A DNA stretch of 64,000 nucleotides from Parachlorella kessleri (lineage: Eukaryota; Chlorophyta; Trebouxiophyceae; Chlorellales; Chlorellaceae): the NCBI GenBank assembly GCA_001598975.1, contig BBXU01000594.1:36598-100597 (forward strand). The letters run 5' to 3'. Every line of letters starts with the position of its first letter. Position 1 is the stretch's first letter. Under the pieces are notes generated by a model. The model was not told where the DNA came from and did not search any database. It saw nothing but the letters and a program-made list of their open reading frames with translations. This document shows, piece by piece, positions 1 through 12,100 of the stretch. A program made the position numbers and the translations under genes.

Positions 1-82
1 TGATATGTGCCCCCTGGCCTGCTCAGCTGGCAAGGCACTTCTGTGTGCATACAGAAGTTATCGCGCTTTTCCTCTTTTGCAG

Positions 83-1091
83 GATGTGGCCCGGGGTTTG
101 GAAGGCTTGCCCCCCCACACCATCCCCCAGAGGTCCCTTGCCAAGGGCAACTACTTCTCATTAGCAGGTGTGTATACCCATGGAACGATGGCGGCGGCCT
201 GCACGAGTTCCCTAGGAAGATCTGTGTCAGTGTAGACGTCTACCCCCGTGAATACTACGAGCGATAACAACTGGGATTTGCCCTTGGGCAGTCCCGCTTA
301 CCCTGTTGGACGCTCACACCTGCATGCCCTTTGTCAATACATCCCAGGTGCCCAGGTCAATCCGCCGCTGTGCCCTGGTTCCACTGCATGTGCTGTGCAG
401 GGCGAGCACCCTTCCACCACCTTATCTACCCGCTACCAGAGCACGGTAACGCAGGCCTTGGCACTCACCTCACCCTGGACCTGGCAGGCCAGGCCAAGTT
501 TGGACCTGACGTGGAGTGGCTGCCAGATGCGCTGGATCCCAGACACATAGACTATACAGTGGACCCAAAGCGCTCTGAGCGGTTCTACCCTGCAATCCGC
601 AGCTACTGGCCGGGCCTGCCGGACGGCAGCCTGCAGCCCGCCTACTCTGGTGTCAGGCCCAAGGTAAGGGTTCTGTGGAAAGTTGTCTACTTCGCTTACA
701 GGCCAACGGCAACGTTTTTGACAGTAGAAAAAAACAAGACCACCGCTGCCAGTTGTCTTTTGCTGCTGGTCATCCGCGCTGTCGCTGCCTGGGCCACCAG
801 TGTGTGGCTTGGCTTGGCAACCTCCCCATGCAGCGATGGCTCACTTGTATTTGTGTTTTTGTGTTTTTGCAATCCGCATGTGTCTGTAACATGTGCACAC
901 ACACAAACGCCATGCCGCCACTGTTACTGGCCCTGCAGGTGGTGGGCCCAGGCAAGGCTGCCGGCGACTTCATCTTCCAGGGTATCGCCCAGCATGGAGT
1001 GCCGGGCCTATGTAACCTCTATGGCATAGAGTCGCCAGGCCTGACAGCAAGTTTGGCGATCGCAGACAAGCTGACAAACCTACTGGAGTGA
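83..1091 (+). CDS. L2HGDH: L-2-hydroxyglutarate dehydrogenase, C-terminal part (5' end outside window)
   Basis: FAD-dependent mitochondrial enzyme that oxidises L-2-hydroxyglutarate to 2-oxoglutarate, a metabolite-repair step. Three exons are visible: 83-167, 401-663 and 939-1091. They join in phase and end at TGA. Family signatures seen in order are AKGNYFSL, the HLIYPLPE segment, [23 protein letters not shown], a [20 protein letters not shown] stretch, GVRPK and, near the end, [20 protein letters not shown]. The last motif is the C-terminal FAD-contacting region of this family in the DAO superfamily. The FAD-binding N-terminus lies upstream of the window, so transit peptide and start cannot be judged. 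The gene converges on the DUF506 gene, with about 1.6 kb between them. The match over the visible part is strong; a bacterial-type LhgO is the same family. Confidence 0.9.
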
Positions 1092-2720
1092 GCCGGGCAT
1101 CCTCAGAGGAAGGGCTGTATTATAGTTGGTTCGGTATGCATGCCATTTTCTTCTTGATAGGAGGATTTCCTAGCTATGTATTAGCATGGGTGGCAGGTAG
1201 TGGAAACAGGGAGTAGAGTTGGGCTGGACTGGACTGGCAGGGCTGGATACAGGATGCAGAATGAGCCTGAGTATGTATTATTGGTGGCAGGCATTGTGAA
1301 GAGAAGAGCAGTAGGCTGGGCTGCACTAACAGACGTGGATGCACCTCTGCTCTGAGGCTTGCCTGAGTTCTGATCCGTCAGGTTACCCGAGACACGCTGA
1401 GGCCACCCAACCAGCAGGTGATGCAGGAAGTGCAGCGAACAGGGTTGCAACCCTGAAAACAAATTTACAGGGGCCAAGCTTCAAGCACACCAGCGAGCAG
1501 AGCAGGCATACAGGCTGGAAACGAGTAGCAGGCTGCAGGCGAGGAGCGTGAGGGGATAGCAAGGGAGAGGCATCTGCCTGTATATGAAGCTTGGGTGGCT
1601 GGTTGTGCTTGACACCGAAAGAGAGAAGAAATTTGGTTGCTGGTACATGCCAAGGGAGCCACTATCAAATGGCAGTGCTCATTGCAAGGTGTGCAACATG
1701 TGCCTGTTGGGACAGAGCCTCTCCTGAGGAACAAGCATGGGCCTTAGGGCGGACACCTCCCTCCCTGTTAGGGCAGCATGATGCCCTCTGGCCAGCATTA
1801 CGTCCTGCCTTTCAGATTCCAGCCGGCTTAATTACAAGCAAGAAGGGACGGCTGGCCAATAGCTCTATTGCAGAGTCTATGCTGCAGCAGCTCACACACC
1901 AACACGACGGCCACTCAAAATGCCAAATTCAGGGAAAAGGTTCGTTTCAATGGCGCACCAGTGCACGATGGATGCAGTGCGACAATGCCAGAGGCACAAG
2001 AGCGTATTGATCAAAATGAGGAAAAAGCCAAGCACAAAGACAGAGCAAATGGGCAAAAGAATGAATCTGGAGCTAGGACGCATCAAAACTCTCTCCTACG
2101 GCACAGGCAACAGAAAGTTGCTCCACCATGGTGAGACTGCGTCCGGAGCCGAGGGCAGGTATAACAAAACACTCGCTGCTTACTTAAGCTTGGAAAAGTC
2201 AATCATTCATTTCTGTAAGCCACCGCAGCACAAAGGCCCTGGACACCCTCGTACCCCTCACCAATATAGGGAGTAGTAGAGAATAGGCGCTGCGGAGAAC
2301 CTAAATACCTAGGAGGCCTTATCTAGCCTAAGCAACTGGCATGCACACCTGCTGTGCCCATCTATCCTAAGCTCACGCTCCACCTATCCTCTCACCATGG
2401 GCAAATGATACGCCTACGACCGCTCAGGACATGCTATGCACAAATGCAGCGACGATGAAATGAGGCACACAACAGACTCACACAACAGAGACTCCCACTG
2501 TGGGGTGCCATTTGACACAGTAATGCTCGCAGGAACCAAGGTTCACAGGGCAATGCCCAATATTGACGGTATGTTGCAGCGCCCCACGATCAATCCACCA
2601 TGCAGCCTGGGTCTGCAGAATATGAATGATCGTCGTGGGCAAAGCCCAACTTTCAGAACTCCCGAGTGTGGAGGCTGGCCCCACACGCCTGCAGAGGCGC
2701 TCAGCTGGCCCATGAGTCGT
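1092..2720. other. Convergent intergenic region
   Basis: This stretch holds the 3' flanks of the L-2-hydroxyglutarate dehydrogenase and DUF506 genes. I see no exon with a recognisable protein motif on either strand; the open frames here are short and low in conserved character. Bases 1184-1410 carry a dispersed repeat that recurs in an intron of the dephospho-CoA kinase gene (about 35434-35570). Confidence 0.5.
1184..1410 (+). repeat. Dispersed repeat family A, copy 1
   Basis: Shares ordered blocks with 35434-35570: a GGGTGGCAGGTAGTG block, an AGGGAGT..AGAGTTG block, a GACTGG..GGATGCAGA block, CTTGCCTGAGTTCTGA and then CTGAGGCCAC. This copy is longer because of extra sequence between the third and fourth blocks. 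It lies in the region between two convergent genes. No coding potential or terminal repeats were found, so it may be a degraded SINE or MITE-like remnant. Confidence 0.5.
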
Positions 2721-5052
2721 TCATCTGACCGCGCCCCCTTGCATCTTCACCTTGCGGATGGGAGGCTCCTGCCACTCCGCCTCCACGCGGTAAACCATGC
2801 CAGACCCCGCGCTTACCCTGAACAGGTCGGGCGGTCCCGCCTGGTGCTGGGGGAGCGGGACCTGCACTTGTGGTGGCTGCCGGCTGCTGGTTCCGCTGTC
2901 AGTCACACGCTCGCTGGCACAGCGCCGGGGGGCGCGACTGGCGGCCGGCTCCACTGGCAGCGGCAGAGCTGCTGACGCTGTCATGGTGAGCTGCAGCCTG
3001 TCTGACAGAAGCGACTTGGCCTTGAAGTTGGGCTGCGCATGGGCCACCGACGCCTGGGTAATGAGCATCGCGCTAGCGCTAGACAGCACGGCGCGGGGGG
3101 ATACTGCCTCATCTTCTGCTCTGCCTGGGGTGGGGCAGCCTACGGAGGAGGGTGCTGTGGCTGTGGCAGCACCCAGCAGCGGGTAGCAGCCAGCATCTGG
3201 CGAGGCTGCACGGGGCGAGCCGTATGGCGATGGCTCCGTATCCCTGGACTTCTGGGGCAGCCACCTGCAGACAGAGGTCAAACAAGCTGTTAAGCTATGC
3301 AGGTGCAGTGTGGTATAGCGGTGCTAAAGAAATGCGCCAAACACCCAAATATGCGCTCATTCGAAATGACTAGACAGCCACGGATCGAAAGAAATGACGA
3401 GAAAGCCCAACACTCGCCTTGAGGCTTTTGCAAGGTCCATGCCACTAAAGCCTACCGATAAGCCCACTGCAAAACCTCTAACAGGCTTTTGCAAGGTCAT
3501 GCCGCTAAAGCCTACCGATAAGCCCACTGAAAACCTCTAACATTTTCTAACCAAGTCTTTGCCCCGTACCGCGCCCTGGCACTGTTGCTGTGAGGTGCAG
3601 CGCAGGGGACCGACAAATAGCAAGGCTGATCAATATGAACAACCACACACTACCCATGACAACTACACAAAGACAGAATCAAAGAATTAGGAAATGTCTG
3701 AAACGATACGCAGGCATCGCCCCTAATGGCCCATGCACTGTGCCCACAAATCAAAGCTCCACAAATGTCCTAACCACAAGAATGCTTTTCCAAGCTCCTT
3801 TGTCAAATAGAACGCTAGGAAAACCACTTCTCCACTCTCACTGACACTCACTTGCTGAGCATCGACTTGGCCTGGCGCCAGGGCGGCAATGACAACCCGT
3901 GCTCCTCGAAAGCAAGCTGCATCTCCGCGCACAGCAGCTGGACCAGTGGCGCCAGCATGGCAGCTGTGCTGACCAGGACGCCGGGCACCAGCGACAGCAG
4001 CCCGTCATAGCGGGGAGTGGAGTGACTGATTTGAAACTGTGCCTTGAAGCTGGGCTGCAGCAAGCAAACCAAAACAAGTGCACCGTGGGGAAGCCGGCCA
4101 TGTGGAAAGGCAAAGTTGACCAGAGATAACAACCGGCCACAACCGTAGACTGCCAAAGTACAGCAAGAGCAGCGCCCATTCGACCAAGACTTGCTGGTAC
4201 ACGAAGTGTGCCAAACCGTTGAAAAGCAGCCATCCATTCAGCTGGGTCAAGCCCACACTTCAACGCCGCACCTCCACTATGAAGTCAACGCTGCGTTGCT
4301 CTCCATCGCCTTGCACCACCAGAAACTCGTGGCGCAGGTTGTGGAAGCAGTCGGTGCCCTGCCCGCCGCCCAGCGCAGTGCGGATGTGCACGCGATAGCC
4401 CACATTTGACAAATGTGCTGCCAACGTAACCACATCAAAACCCTCCTCTTCTTCAAGAATACGCTCCTTGTATGCCAGCACGTCTCGCAGCAGCTGCACG
4501 GCACAGCAGAGAAGGCCAGGTCAGGAGCACAAGAAGAGGAACGTGTCGAGCTTACAACCTAAAACAGGAGGACATCTACATACGGAAACTTCGGCAAGCC
4601 GTTAGAGGCTAGCAACAATAGCATGACGGTTATCAGACACATACAAGTGCCCGGATATCTCCCTGCACCGGCCACCACCAGCCTGCCTGGCGGCCCAGTC
4701 ACCTACCTTGCTCTGATAGATTGACTGGCTCCGCAAGAAGAATGCTAGGTTCTCTTGTAAAAGAGAGAGGCTCTCTGCCAATTCTGCCTGGGAATGCTGC
4801 CGCCTGTGGTGGGTTCCTTCGTCCACCTGCAAAGCGGCGGCCAGGACTGGACAGACGTCGATAAGCGCATGCGAGCAAGCTGATCAGGATAGTAGGAGGC
4901 TGCCGAGGCAACGCCGCTTCGTCTGGAAAAGCTGGTACAGCGACGCGTGCGAGTCCCGGGTTGTAGGCCGCTCGGCCAAGGTTTGGCCAAGTTTTGCCTA
5001 CCTCCAAGGAGAAGAGAAGCGAGTGGCTAAGGGAGGGCACTACGTTGGCCAT
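2721..5052 (-). CDS. DUF506 / PDDEXK_6 family protein
   Basis: Plant-type DUF506 protein (Pfam PDDEXK_6, a predicted nuclease fold); its biochemical role is not established. Five exons on the minus strand: 5052-5002, 4826-4707, 4493-4272, 4054-3852 and 3264-2721, joined in phase to give 379 aa. Family hallmarks are VGYRVHIRTALG, the GGQGTDCFHNLRHEFLVV block, DFIVE, then ISHSTPRYDGLLSLVPGV, LCAEMQLAFEEHGLSLPPWR and the terminal MLSKW reached through the last intron. After MLSKW a Ser/Pro-rich tail of about 175 residues follows, longer than the core needs. An in-frame ATG at 5091 would add 13 residues; I chose 5052, so the start is uncertain. Intron 4 (3265-3851) contains a 61-base tandem duplication. 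The core assignment is firm. Confidence 0.85.
3422..3542. repeat. Two-copy tandem repeat, unit 60-61 bases
   Basis: Two nearly identical units start at 3422 and 3483, each opening AGGCTTTTGCAAGGTC and closing with AACCTCTAACA. They differ by a few substitutions and single-base indels. The repeat lies inside the last intron of the DUF506 gene. High identity between the units suggests a recent duplication. Confidence 0.9.
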
Positions 5053-5091
5053 TGCGCTGGGCTGGAGGAAATAACCGGCACCAAGGCCCAT

Positions 5092-6139
5092 ACTACAGTC
5101 AGAGAAACTGCGAATGCTTCGGCATCACAAAACCGAGCAAAACAGCGTCCAGCGACCGTGAGGTCAGCCGACACGGAAATAGAAATGCTGGAACCAACCA
5201 AAGTTCGATGCTCTTGGCCAACGCGGGAAGTCCTGGCCAGGTGGGAATATTGGATTTCAGGCAGCTGCCTTCTCATCAGGAGTTGGATGTGTGCGGCTTC
5301 TTCTTCTGCGTACGCCTGGCCAGCGGTCAGGCGAGGGGCGGCGTGTGCATGACGCAAACCCACAGTCATGCCCACTGTAACCAACTGCTTGTAGTGCCCC
5401 TTGCGCCGCGGGCTCAACGGCTTGCTGAAAACGGCAGAAACCACCAATGTCACAATTGAAAATTGGAGCAGTACAAGGGGGCGCAGTGCATGGTAAGCAC
5501 AAGGTGTTTATAAAGGGTGGTAGGTAATGCGATCAGAGAGGGTTACGGGTATACTGGGCTGACAGGTTTATTTAGGGTGGCAGCAATGCGATCAGAGAGG
5601 AGGTACGGGTATACTGCGCTGACAGGGGTCTATGCAGATAAACTGTGTGTCTTGCCTGAGATTTGAGCCAAAGTTGATCCTGGGGAGGTTGCTAAGCTGA
5701 GGTTTTGCTATCTTTGCCAAGCGCATACAGTGGTTGAATTAGTTTCTAAAAACTCGATTGCTGGAAAAAGGTCAAACTCCAGGGCGTGTCTTGCGTTCAA
5801 AGCTTGCAGTAAAATCCACACCTACCTCTCCTCTGTTCCCACGCCTGCCACCACACAATAGTTTGATAATACCTCACAAATAGCCCGAGCCCGAAGCCCA
5901 AAAAGCAGCGTGCCAATCACTGGCCCAGCCAGCCTGATGAGTGCATCACAGGAGCACTTCGGGGTAGACAGTCGCGTTACGATGACGCAAATGGCTATAG
6001 TGACAGTACTGGACTAGATAGTGAAATGATAAAGCTCAGCAAGCCAGGGGGCGGCGACCACCCCGAGCAAACCCCACCCGAGCAGCGGCCCCAGCAAAAG
6101 CTGCCCCATTTGAGATAGGACTAAAGGGCCAGGAGGGTT
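5092..6139. other. Intergenic region upstream of DUF506 gene
   Basis: Separates the DUF506 start from the end of the MoaC gene, both on the minus strand. It should contain the DUF506 promoter and possibly an untranslated first exon. The only clear structure is a tandem repeat at 5502-5627. No conserved coding segment was recognised. Confidence 0.5.
5502..5627. repeat. Two-copy tandem repeat, unit about 62 bases
   Basis: Two diverged copies (about 5502-5563 and 5564-5627) share AGGGTGG, AATGCGATCAGAGAGG, TACGGGTATACTG and GCTGACAGG in the same order. Differences between copies include short indels, so this duplication is older than the one at 3422. It is upstream of the DUF506 start. Confidence 0.85.
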
Positions 6140-8165
6140 TCAGGAGCCGCGCCGGAACTCCCCGCTTTTGCCGCCCGACTTGTGCAATAGTCGCACGTCG
6201 GTGATGACTACCTCCTTGCTGGCAGCCTTCACCATATCGTACACAGTCAATGCTGCAGTGGCGCAGGCTACAAGGGCTTCCATCTCCACACCTGTTGGGC
6301 TGACCTGCACCAGCACAGGACCCTTCACATGATAGCACATGACGCTGCATCCTCAGCATGAACGACACGCCAGACGATGCACCAAAAGCAATCTCATCCA
6401 TCAGCTCAGGACAGGAGCCGCTCACAAAAGGTGGCATTTTTGCGGCTACCTGTAAACTTCCAACCCGGTCTCAAGAGCGTGCAACTCCCTGCCTCATGCC
6501 GTTTCTGGATAAACTCTCAGGGCTCACCGTCTTGGCAAGAGCTGTGACATCCACAGCGTGTGCATCAGGGACCAGATGCAACTCAACTTGCACCTTGGAC
6601 AGCAGGATGTTATGGCACAGAGGGATCAAGGTACTGGTGTGCTTGGCTCCCATTACCCCTGCACAGGCAATCGCGCAAGTAGTTCCCTGCCACAATGGAT
6701 TGCAGGGCACACATATCCTAGTCATGTCCAAGCACACGTCAGACTTCCTTCCCCTGGCACCCCTATGCATGTCTTGTAAGTGTGGCGCCATGGGTCCCTT
6801 CCAGGTACAGCAGTGTTGGCCAAGGCGCAGGCACAGGAGCGCTTACGTCTGTCAGTACTAGCGCTGCCTGCACAAATCTGACAATACAAGTGCAGGACCA
6901 GTACATGCCCCAGCGCACCTGCCAGCTGAGCGACGGTCAACACATCACCCTTCTTCAGTTGGTTGTGCGCCACCAGGTCATAGACCTGAGGCCCCAGCAG
7001 CACACGAGCACCTGCCGTGGCACTCCTCACAGTGAAGGCTTTCTGCACATAAACCACCATTCTTGCCACCTCAGCTCCCGTGCATGCTCGTCAGGGCGCC
7101 AACCTGTGCCTGATGGAGTACTTGCCTGGGGCTCAAAGCTCATCGCTCTTGCACAGTGTACTAAGGAGCTTCGCCATACAAGGGAGTAGCAAGGTCCCAT
7201 GCACATGGAAGTTTGCCAGTAGCAATGATTCCCACCCCAACCTCCTCACCTCACTGACATCCACCATCGCGGCCCTTCCTGCAGTATCCACGTGGGTCAG
7301 GTTCAAGGCCTCACTGCTGCTTCTACTACCATGACCGCAATTGCTAGTGCTCCTCCTGCTGCCCACGCTACTGCTTTGTCTAGCCTGCATATTGCCAATG
7401 TCAATGCAGCTGCTGCTCTTGGAGACCACCATGCTCGGAGGGGCTCCCAGATCGCCCCCTAAGCTTGGCTGCAGCGGCTGCGCTGTGCCTGCCCCTTCCG
7501 CAGCTGCAGGCGCTGACCCAAAAATGTCAAGGAGCTCCTGCACGCCAGCCACACCTCTTGTTAGTAAACCGAGCTGGTTCCGAGGCCATGGGAGAAACAA
7601 GCAGACATGGTGCGCTTACTGCAACCTTCGACATACGCTCTCACAACTAGCATACTAGAAGAGCACAGCATACCCGGTTCACTGCTGACGCCAGGTCTTC
7701 GCCTCCACTGCCACCACCGTTGTTGCTGCTGCTACTGCTATCAGTGCTGCCTGCCACAGGAGCTGCGCCGCCGGTGCAGCTTTGATCCACCTGAAGCTGG
7801 CTGCCATCCAAACCCAACTCTACCGCACTGCTCCCAAAGTAAGATGCAAGCTCCTGTACCACTGCAGAGTGCAGCAGGGGTCAGCTTTGGGGGCAAAGCC
7901 ACAATAGGTACTGCCTCGTGGGATAAGGAACAAGAGAGCAGAGCATAGATGACGTCTAGGGTTTCAGTTTTCCGGCATGTACCTGATTGAGCTCCTCAAC
8001 GCTGCTGGCATGCTGTGAGACTCGTCGGCTGCAGTCCAGCCGCACCGTCGAGTATTCAAACCATTCTAAAGGAGCTGCCGACTGGACCCTTTCTACAGCT
8101 GGTGTCAGGACCAGCAAGCTGCTTCTGGCAGCACGCCCTGCTAGCCTGCTACCACGTTGCAGCAT
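6140..8165 (-). CDS. CNX3: Molybdenum cofactor biosynthesis protein MoaC/CNX3 (cPMP synthase)
   Basis: Cyclic pyranopterin monophosphate synthase: with MoaA/CNX2 it turns GTP into cPMP, the first step of molybdenum cofactor synthesis, in mitochondria in eukaryotes. Six phase-consistent exons: 8165-7983, 7853-7674, 7537-7250, 7069-6919, 6658-6528 and 6304-6140; 365 aa. The MoaC core is [52 protein letters not shown] (conserved CH), [29 protein letters not shown] (conserved EME) and [14 protein letters not shown] at the C-terminus. The first exon opens [20 protein letters not shown], a convincing mitochondrial presequence. Roughly 130 residues rich in Ser, Gly and Ala separate it from the core, and those exons are the least certain part. 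Alternative splicing of exon 1 directly to exon 3 would also be in phase. Confidence 0.9.
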
Positions 8166-9176
8166 GGCAGCGTGTGCTTTTAAGCCGAATACCGAATTGC
8201 CTCCTGAGGATGCTGGCCAATCGAGTTTCGGTTCGGTGCAATGTCCTGTACACCCAGTCCAAGATCCAGTACAGGGCCCTTGGACAGCCTTGGAGGGAAT
8301 TTCCCAAGCAACTCTTTGGAGCGAACTTCTTCGTAGTGTGGTATGAGGGATAATGGTAGGAGGCATAGCTGGAAAGGCACAGCCCTGGCTGTACGTAAGG
8401 GTTGCTCTGGGCTTGCCTGAGTGTTAGAGGCAGTACTTCTTTCCTTCGTGACAAGCTAGAGGAGGTCAAGTCATCCCTAAAACCGAGATCACATTTTGTG
8501 CGTGGCACCCCTGTAAATTCGTTGCCCACTTCCTCTACCGTCAGCCTACCAAACATTCCATACCGGTGCCCGGACGCATGTGCAGCAGCACTTAGTGAGC
8601 TCATGTACTGCATGCAAGTGTGCCAGCGGCTTGTCATGCTGATTATATTCCAGGGCCCTAGTGAGACAACCATCCCAGCAGAGTGCAGATGGAGGACACA
8701 GCGCTGCAGCAAGGTCAAGAAACAATGACAAAGACCCCTTTTAAGTGCTTGCATAATGAAGCCTAACCAGTCGCGCAGGCACAAGAACACAAGTCAGTAC
8801 AGCGTGCAAACCCCTACTTTGCCAGCACCATACTAGCTGTTCCTAGTCAAAGAGCGGTTGCGAGGGCGGAAGAAAGAGCAAGAGAAGCGGTACCCATTGC
8901 AGTTGCCAAAGCGCACAATCTTGCTAAAGCCTTGTCCAAGCGTGCCAGAGCAGCGCCAACGTTCCTGCAGCTCTCTAGGCCAGACCCGCCGCCTGTCGCC
9001 ATCAACCTCCTGCAATAGCTAGGGGTGCCGGCATGCCACCTACCCTTGCTTCCCTGCATGGCAGCACACTATTGCCCTCTCATGCCCAGTGGGCCACGGT
9101 TTGCTTTGTTCTTCGTTCACCCATGCAGTTGCCATTCACAGGCAAGCTCTCAACAGCATAAGTAAGGCAAGAACAT
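8166..9176. other. Intergenic region between MoaC and PDIL5-4-like genes
   Basis: Both flanking genes lie on the minus strand, so this holds the MoaC promoter and the 3' flank of the PDIL5-4-like gene. A 213-codon minus-strand open frame (8790-8149) runs through the MoaC start but has no recognisable domain. I see nothing else in it. Confidence 0.45.
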
Positions 9177-12100
9177 TCACCTGAGACTACATCTCCCCAG
9201 ATCGGTGTGGCGTGCAAGGCGAATCTTGCCCTTTGCTGCCCTACCAGGAAGCTGCCCCATCCCCACCACGCTATGTGTGCCTGCAAGCGGGCCCCCACCT
9301 AGGTCAAGCTTCTTCCGTATCTTTGTGGCCTGGTAGAGGATTCCGTCCAGGATGCCCGCCACCGTGAACACGCCCCCCACCACAGCGCAGATGGAGACGA
9401 GGAAGTGATAGAGCGGCTTGGGCCGCTCGGACACAACGATTTGGATGGGGCTCATGGTGTAACTAAACTTGCCAGAGGCGTTGTCATCTGCAGGCAGGCA
9501 GGCAGGCAGGCAGGAGCCACGAGGCTGGGTGAGTGTTAACATCCCAGCGCGCCTGGGGGTGGTGGCATTGCTGCAATACCTGTAAGCAGGCATCTCCGGT
9601 TGTCAGACGATCCTTGCTGCAACAGGCAGGGACTTGCTTGTTGCCATGATACCCTCCAGCGCCCCCCATCCCACCTGAGGCGTAGGTGTGGCTCTGAACC
9701 GTGTACTCGTAAGCATCAAAGGCCAGCTGGGGTCGCCCCTTGGGGTCAATGGACGTGAGCACCACCTGCACGCCTCGTCCACACACGCTCAGTATGAAGC
9801 ACGTTTTCCGGGCTAAGAAGCACACAGGAGGGCTGTCCAGCCAGCAGGTTGCGTGGCTGCTTTGCTTGTGGGCGTGACATGAGAGCCGCAGGAGCAGGGC
9901 AATGCACAACAAGGGGAGTTCTGGTTGCTGCGGACCTGCATGTAGTGCTCAAATGTTGCCCCCTTGGCACCAGACATGAACTCTTTTTCCCTCAATTTGT
10001 CAGACCAGTCGTCAGTGAGGCCCAGGGGATGTAACGATGCCAGCGCATCACGCCGCCTGCAGCGCAGCGCAGCACAGCAAAGCGGCATGTAAGCAGAAGT
10101 GGATGCTTCGCTGGCCATGCACTCCGGAGGTTCCCATGAGTGGATGTAATGCATGAAAAGAACACCAGATGCTCTGCTCTGCCTGACGTTTACACCCCCC
10201 CTACCCACCTGCCGAGAAGTACTGATTGTTAACATGTGCCTGCCCTCCACTCTCTGGGCCAGGGAAACCAATCCTGGTACAGTGGAGAGCAGCACACGCC
10301 ACCACCCATATTTTTGTACGAAATAGAGAAACAAGCTATTCATAACAATAGATAGCTTGCTTTTGGCAGCGTACTTGGGTGAGGGGCGGTTGCCAAAGTA
10401 GAAGTAGTGCACCAGGTGGCTCATGTTCATGTTGAGGTAGTCAAAGGAGTGGCCGGGGGCACGGGCCACAAAGTGCAGGGTGCCCGGCACCTTCTTCACC
10501 AGCACAAACCCTGCAAGAAGCGCACACAGCAGACGGGCAGCTGGTTCTGTGGTGAAGTGAAGCGATGTTGTGTACAGGCTCGAACTCGGGCAGGCTGGTC
10601 AGCAGCTACCAATGCCGCTGCAGGCAAGGGAGGCGAGGTGCCAAGCACTTCCGGCTGTGCAATGCTTTCTTAACCCCGGCCATTGCTGTCCTGATGCAGA
10701 GTTCTGCTGTGCATGATAGGCACCCTGCGACAGCACGTATGTGTGCATAAGCGGGTACGCTCAATAAAGAATCTCCACGCTGGCTTAACTACTGTAGCCC
10801 CACCCAAGAAGCCCTGCCAGCAGCCTGCCCTTGCCGAGCCGTGACACCTCCCCATGCCATACCCCCCTTTCTCCCACCTGCAAAGTTGCAGCCCGAGCTC
10901 TTGGCGGCCTTGTGCACCCCATGCACGTAGGTGTGGGGCGACACAGCCGCTGCCAGGTCGTCCGCAAACTTCACCAGGGAGTCCTTGGTGCGGTCCCCAA
11001 TGTAGCTCTCATGCTCGTGGTGGCCGTTACGCTGCAGTGGTGGGGGTGCATGCATAGAGCATAATCTGAGCGGTCAGTGTGGGGAAGCAGTGGAGCAGAG
11101 AAAAGCCACATAGAAGTCCTAGGTGGCCACATGGTTGCTACCAGGCTGCCGTCAAGAAGCCGTCCAGTGCTACTGCTGCCAAGAGGAGGCCGCTGCTCAC
11201 AGGACACACCAGCGCTGACTCACCACAACATCATCTGACCCATGCCGGAAGACTCTAATTGAAGGGAATGCAGTGATATACTGCGAGCGGCAGAGCTCCA
11301 CCTCGGCTGTGCAGTCAACCTGCAGACGAACAGGGGTGCTCAGGGGCCCTTGTGGCGGGTGACGCGCTGCGCCCGCTTTGTCTCATCAGCAACAGCTGCG
11401 GGTAAGACTATCTGCCTCCCACACTCAATACACCGAGCGCCCTTCCTCCCAGCCTATGTCAATCTTGCTGTATTTGACCTTATTGACCTCGCTGCCCTGC
11501 ATCATATTACACATTATCACAGTTAAGCGACAGAGCACACCTTGGCAAACCGGATACGGCCATCTGACTCCGGGTACTTGTCATGGACAGCCTCTGTGGC
11601 AGCCTCCCAGGTCGGGCCCAGCCGCTGGCACCAGTGGCACCAGGGGGCGTAGAAGTTCAGCACAACTGCACGCAGCAGGTGCACGAGCACAAGCTGATTG
11701 CTTTGGGCCCAGCTGCATGCAACGCTTGACCTGGGCCTGGCTGGTGCAAGTTACCACAACAAACTGAGGATATCATGCAGTGAGCCAGGGATGTTCACAA
11801 GACGTCCGAGATGACCTGTAAACGGGCCTCAGGCGCACGCTGCAATCTTCAAAGAAGGTAATGACAGCCACATACCCAGCACCCCCCCCCCCCCCCCCCC
11901 CCCCCCCGCAATGCAACACCTTGTCAACCCCTGGCTTCCCCTCCACGGCGCACCTATGTCGTACTGTTTGGTGATGAGGGGGAAGCTATCCTTGGTCACC
12001 GGCACTGCTAGGTTCACATCCACATACTGCTCCCCCTGCAGCACCCACATCCAGACAAGCTTACCACGCCAATCAGTACAATTGGCGCCTTAAAGGTCTC

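Noticed and set aside
2436..2975. Plus-strand open frame of 179 codons
   Set aside because: Partly antisense to the last DUF506 exon; no motif, biased composition mirrors the opposite strand.
8149..8790. 213-codon minus-strand open frame upstream of MoaC
   Set aside because: No recognisable domain, and it overlaps the MoaC presequence exon in another frame.
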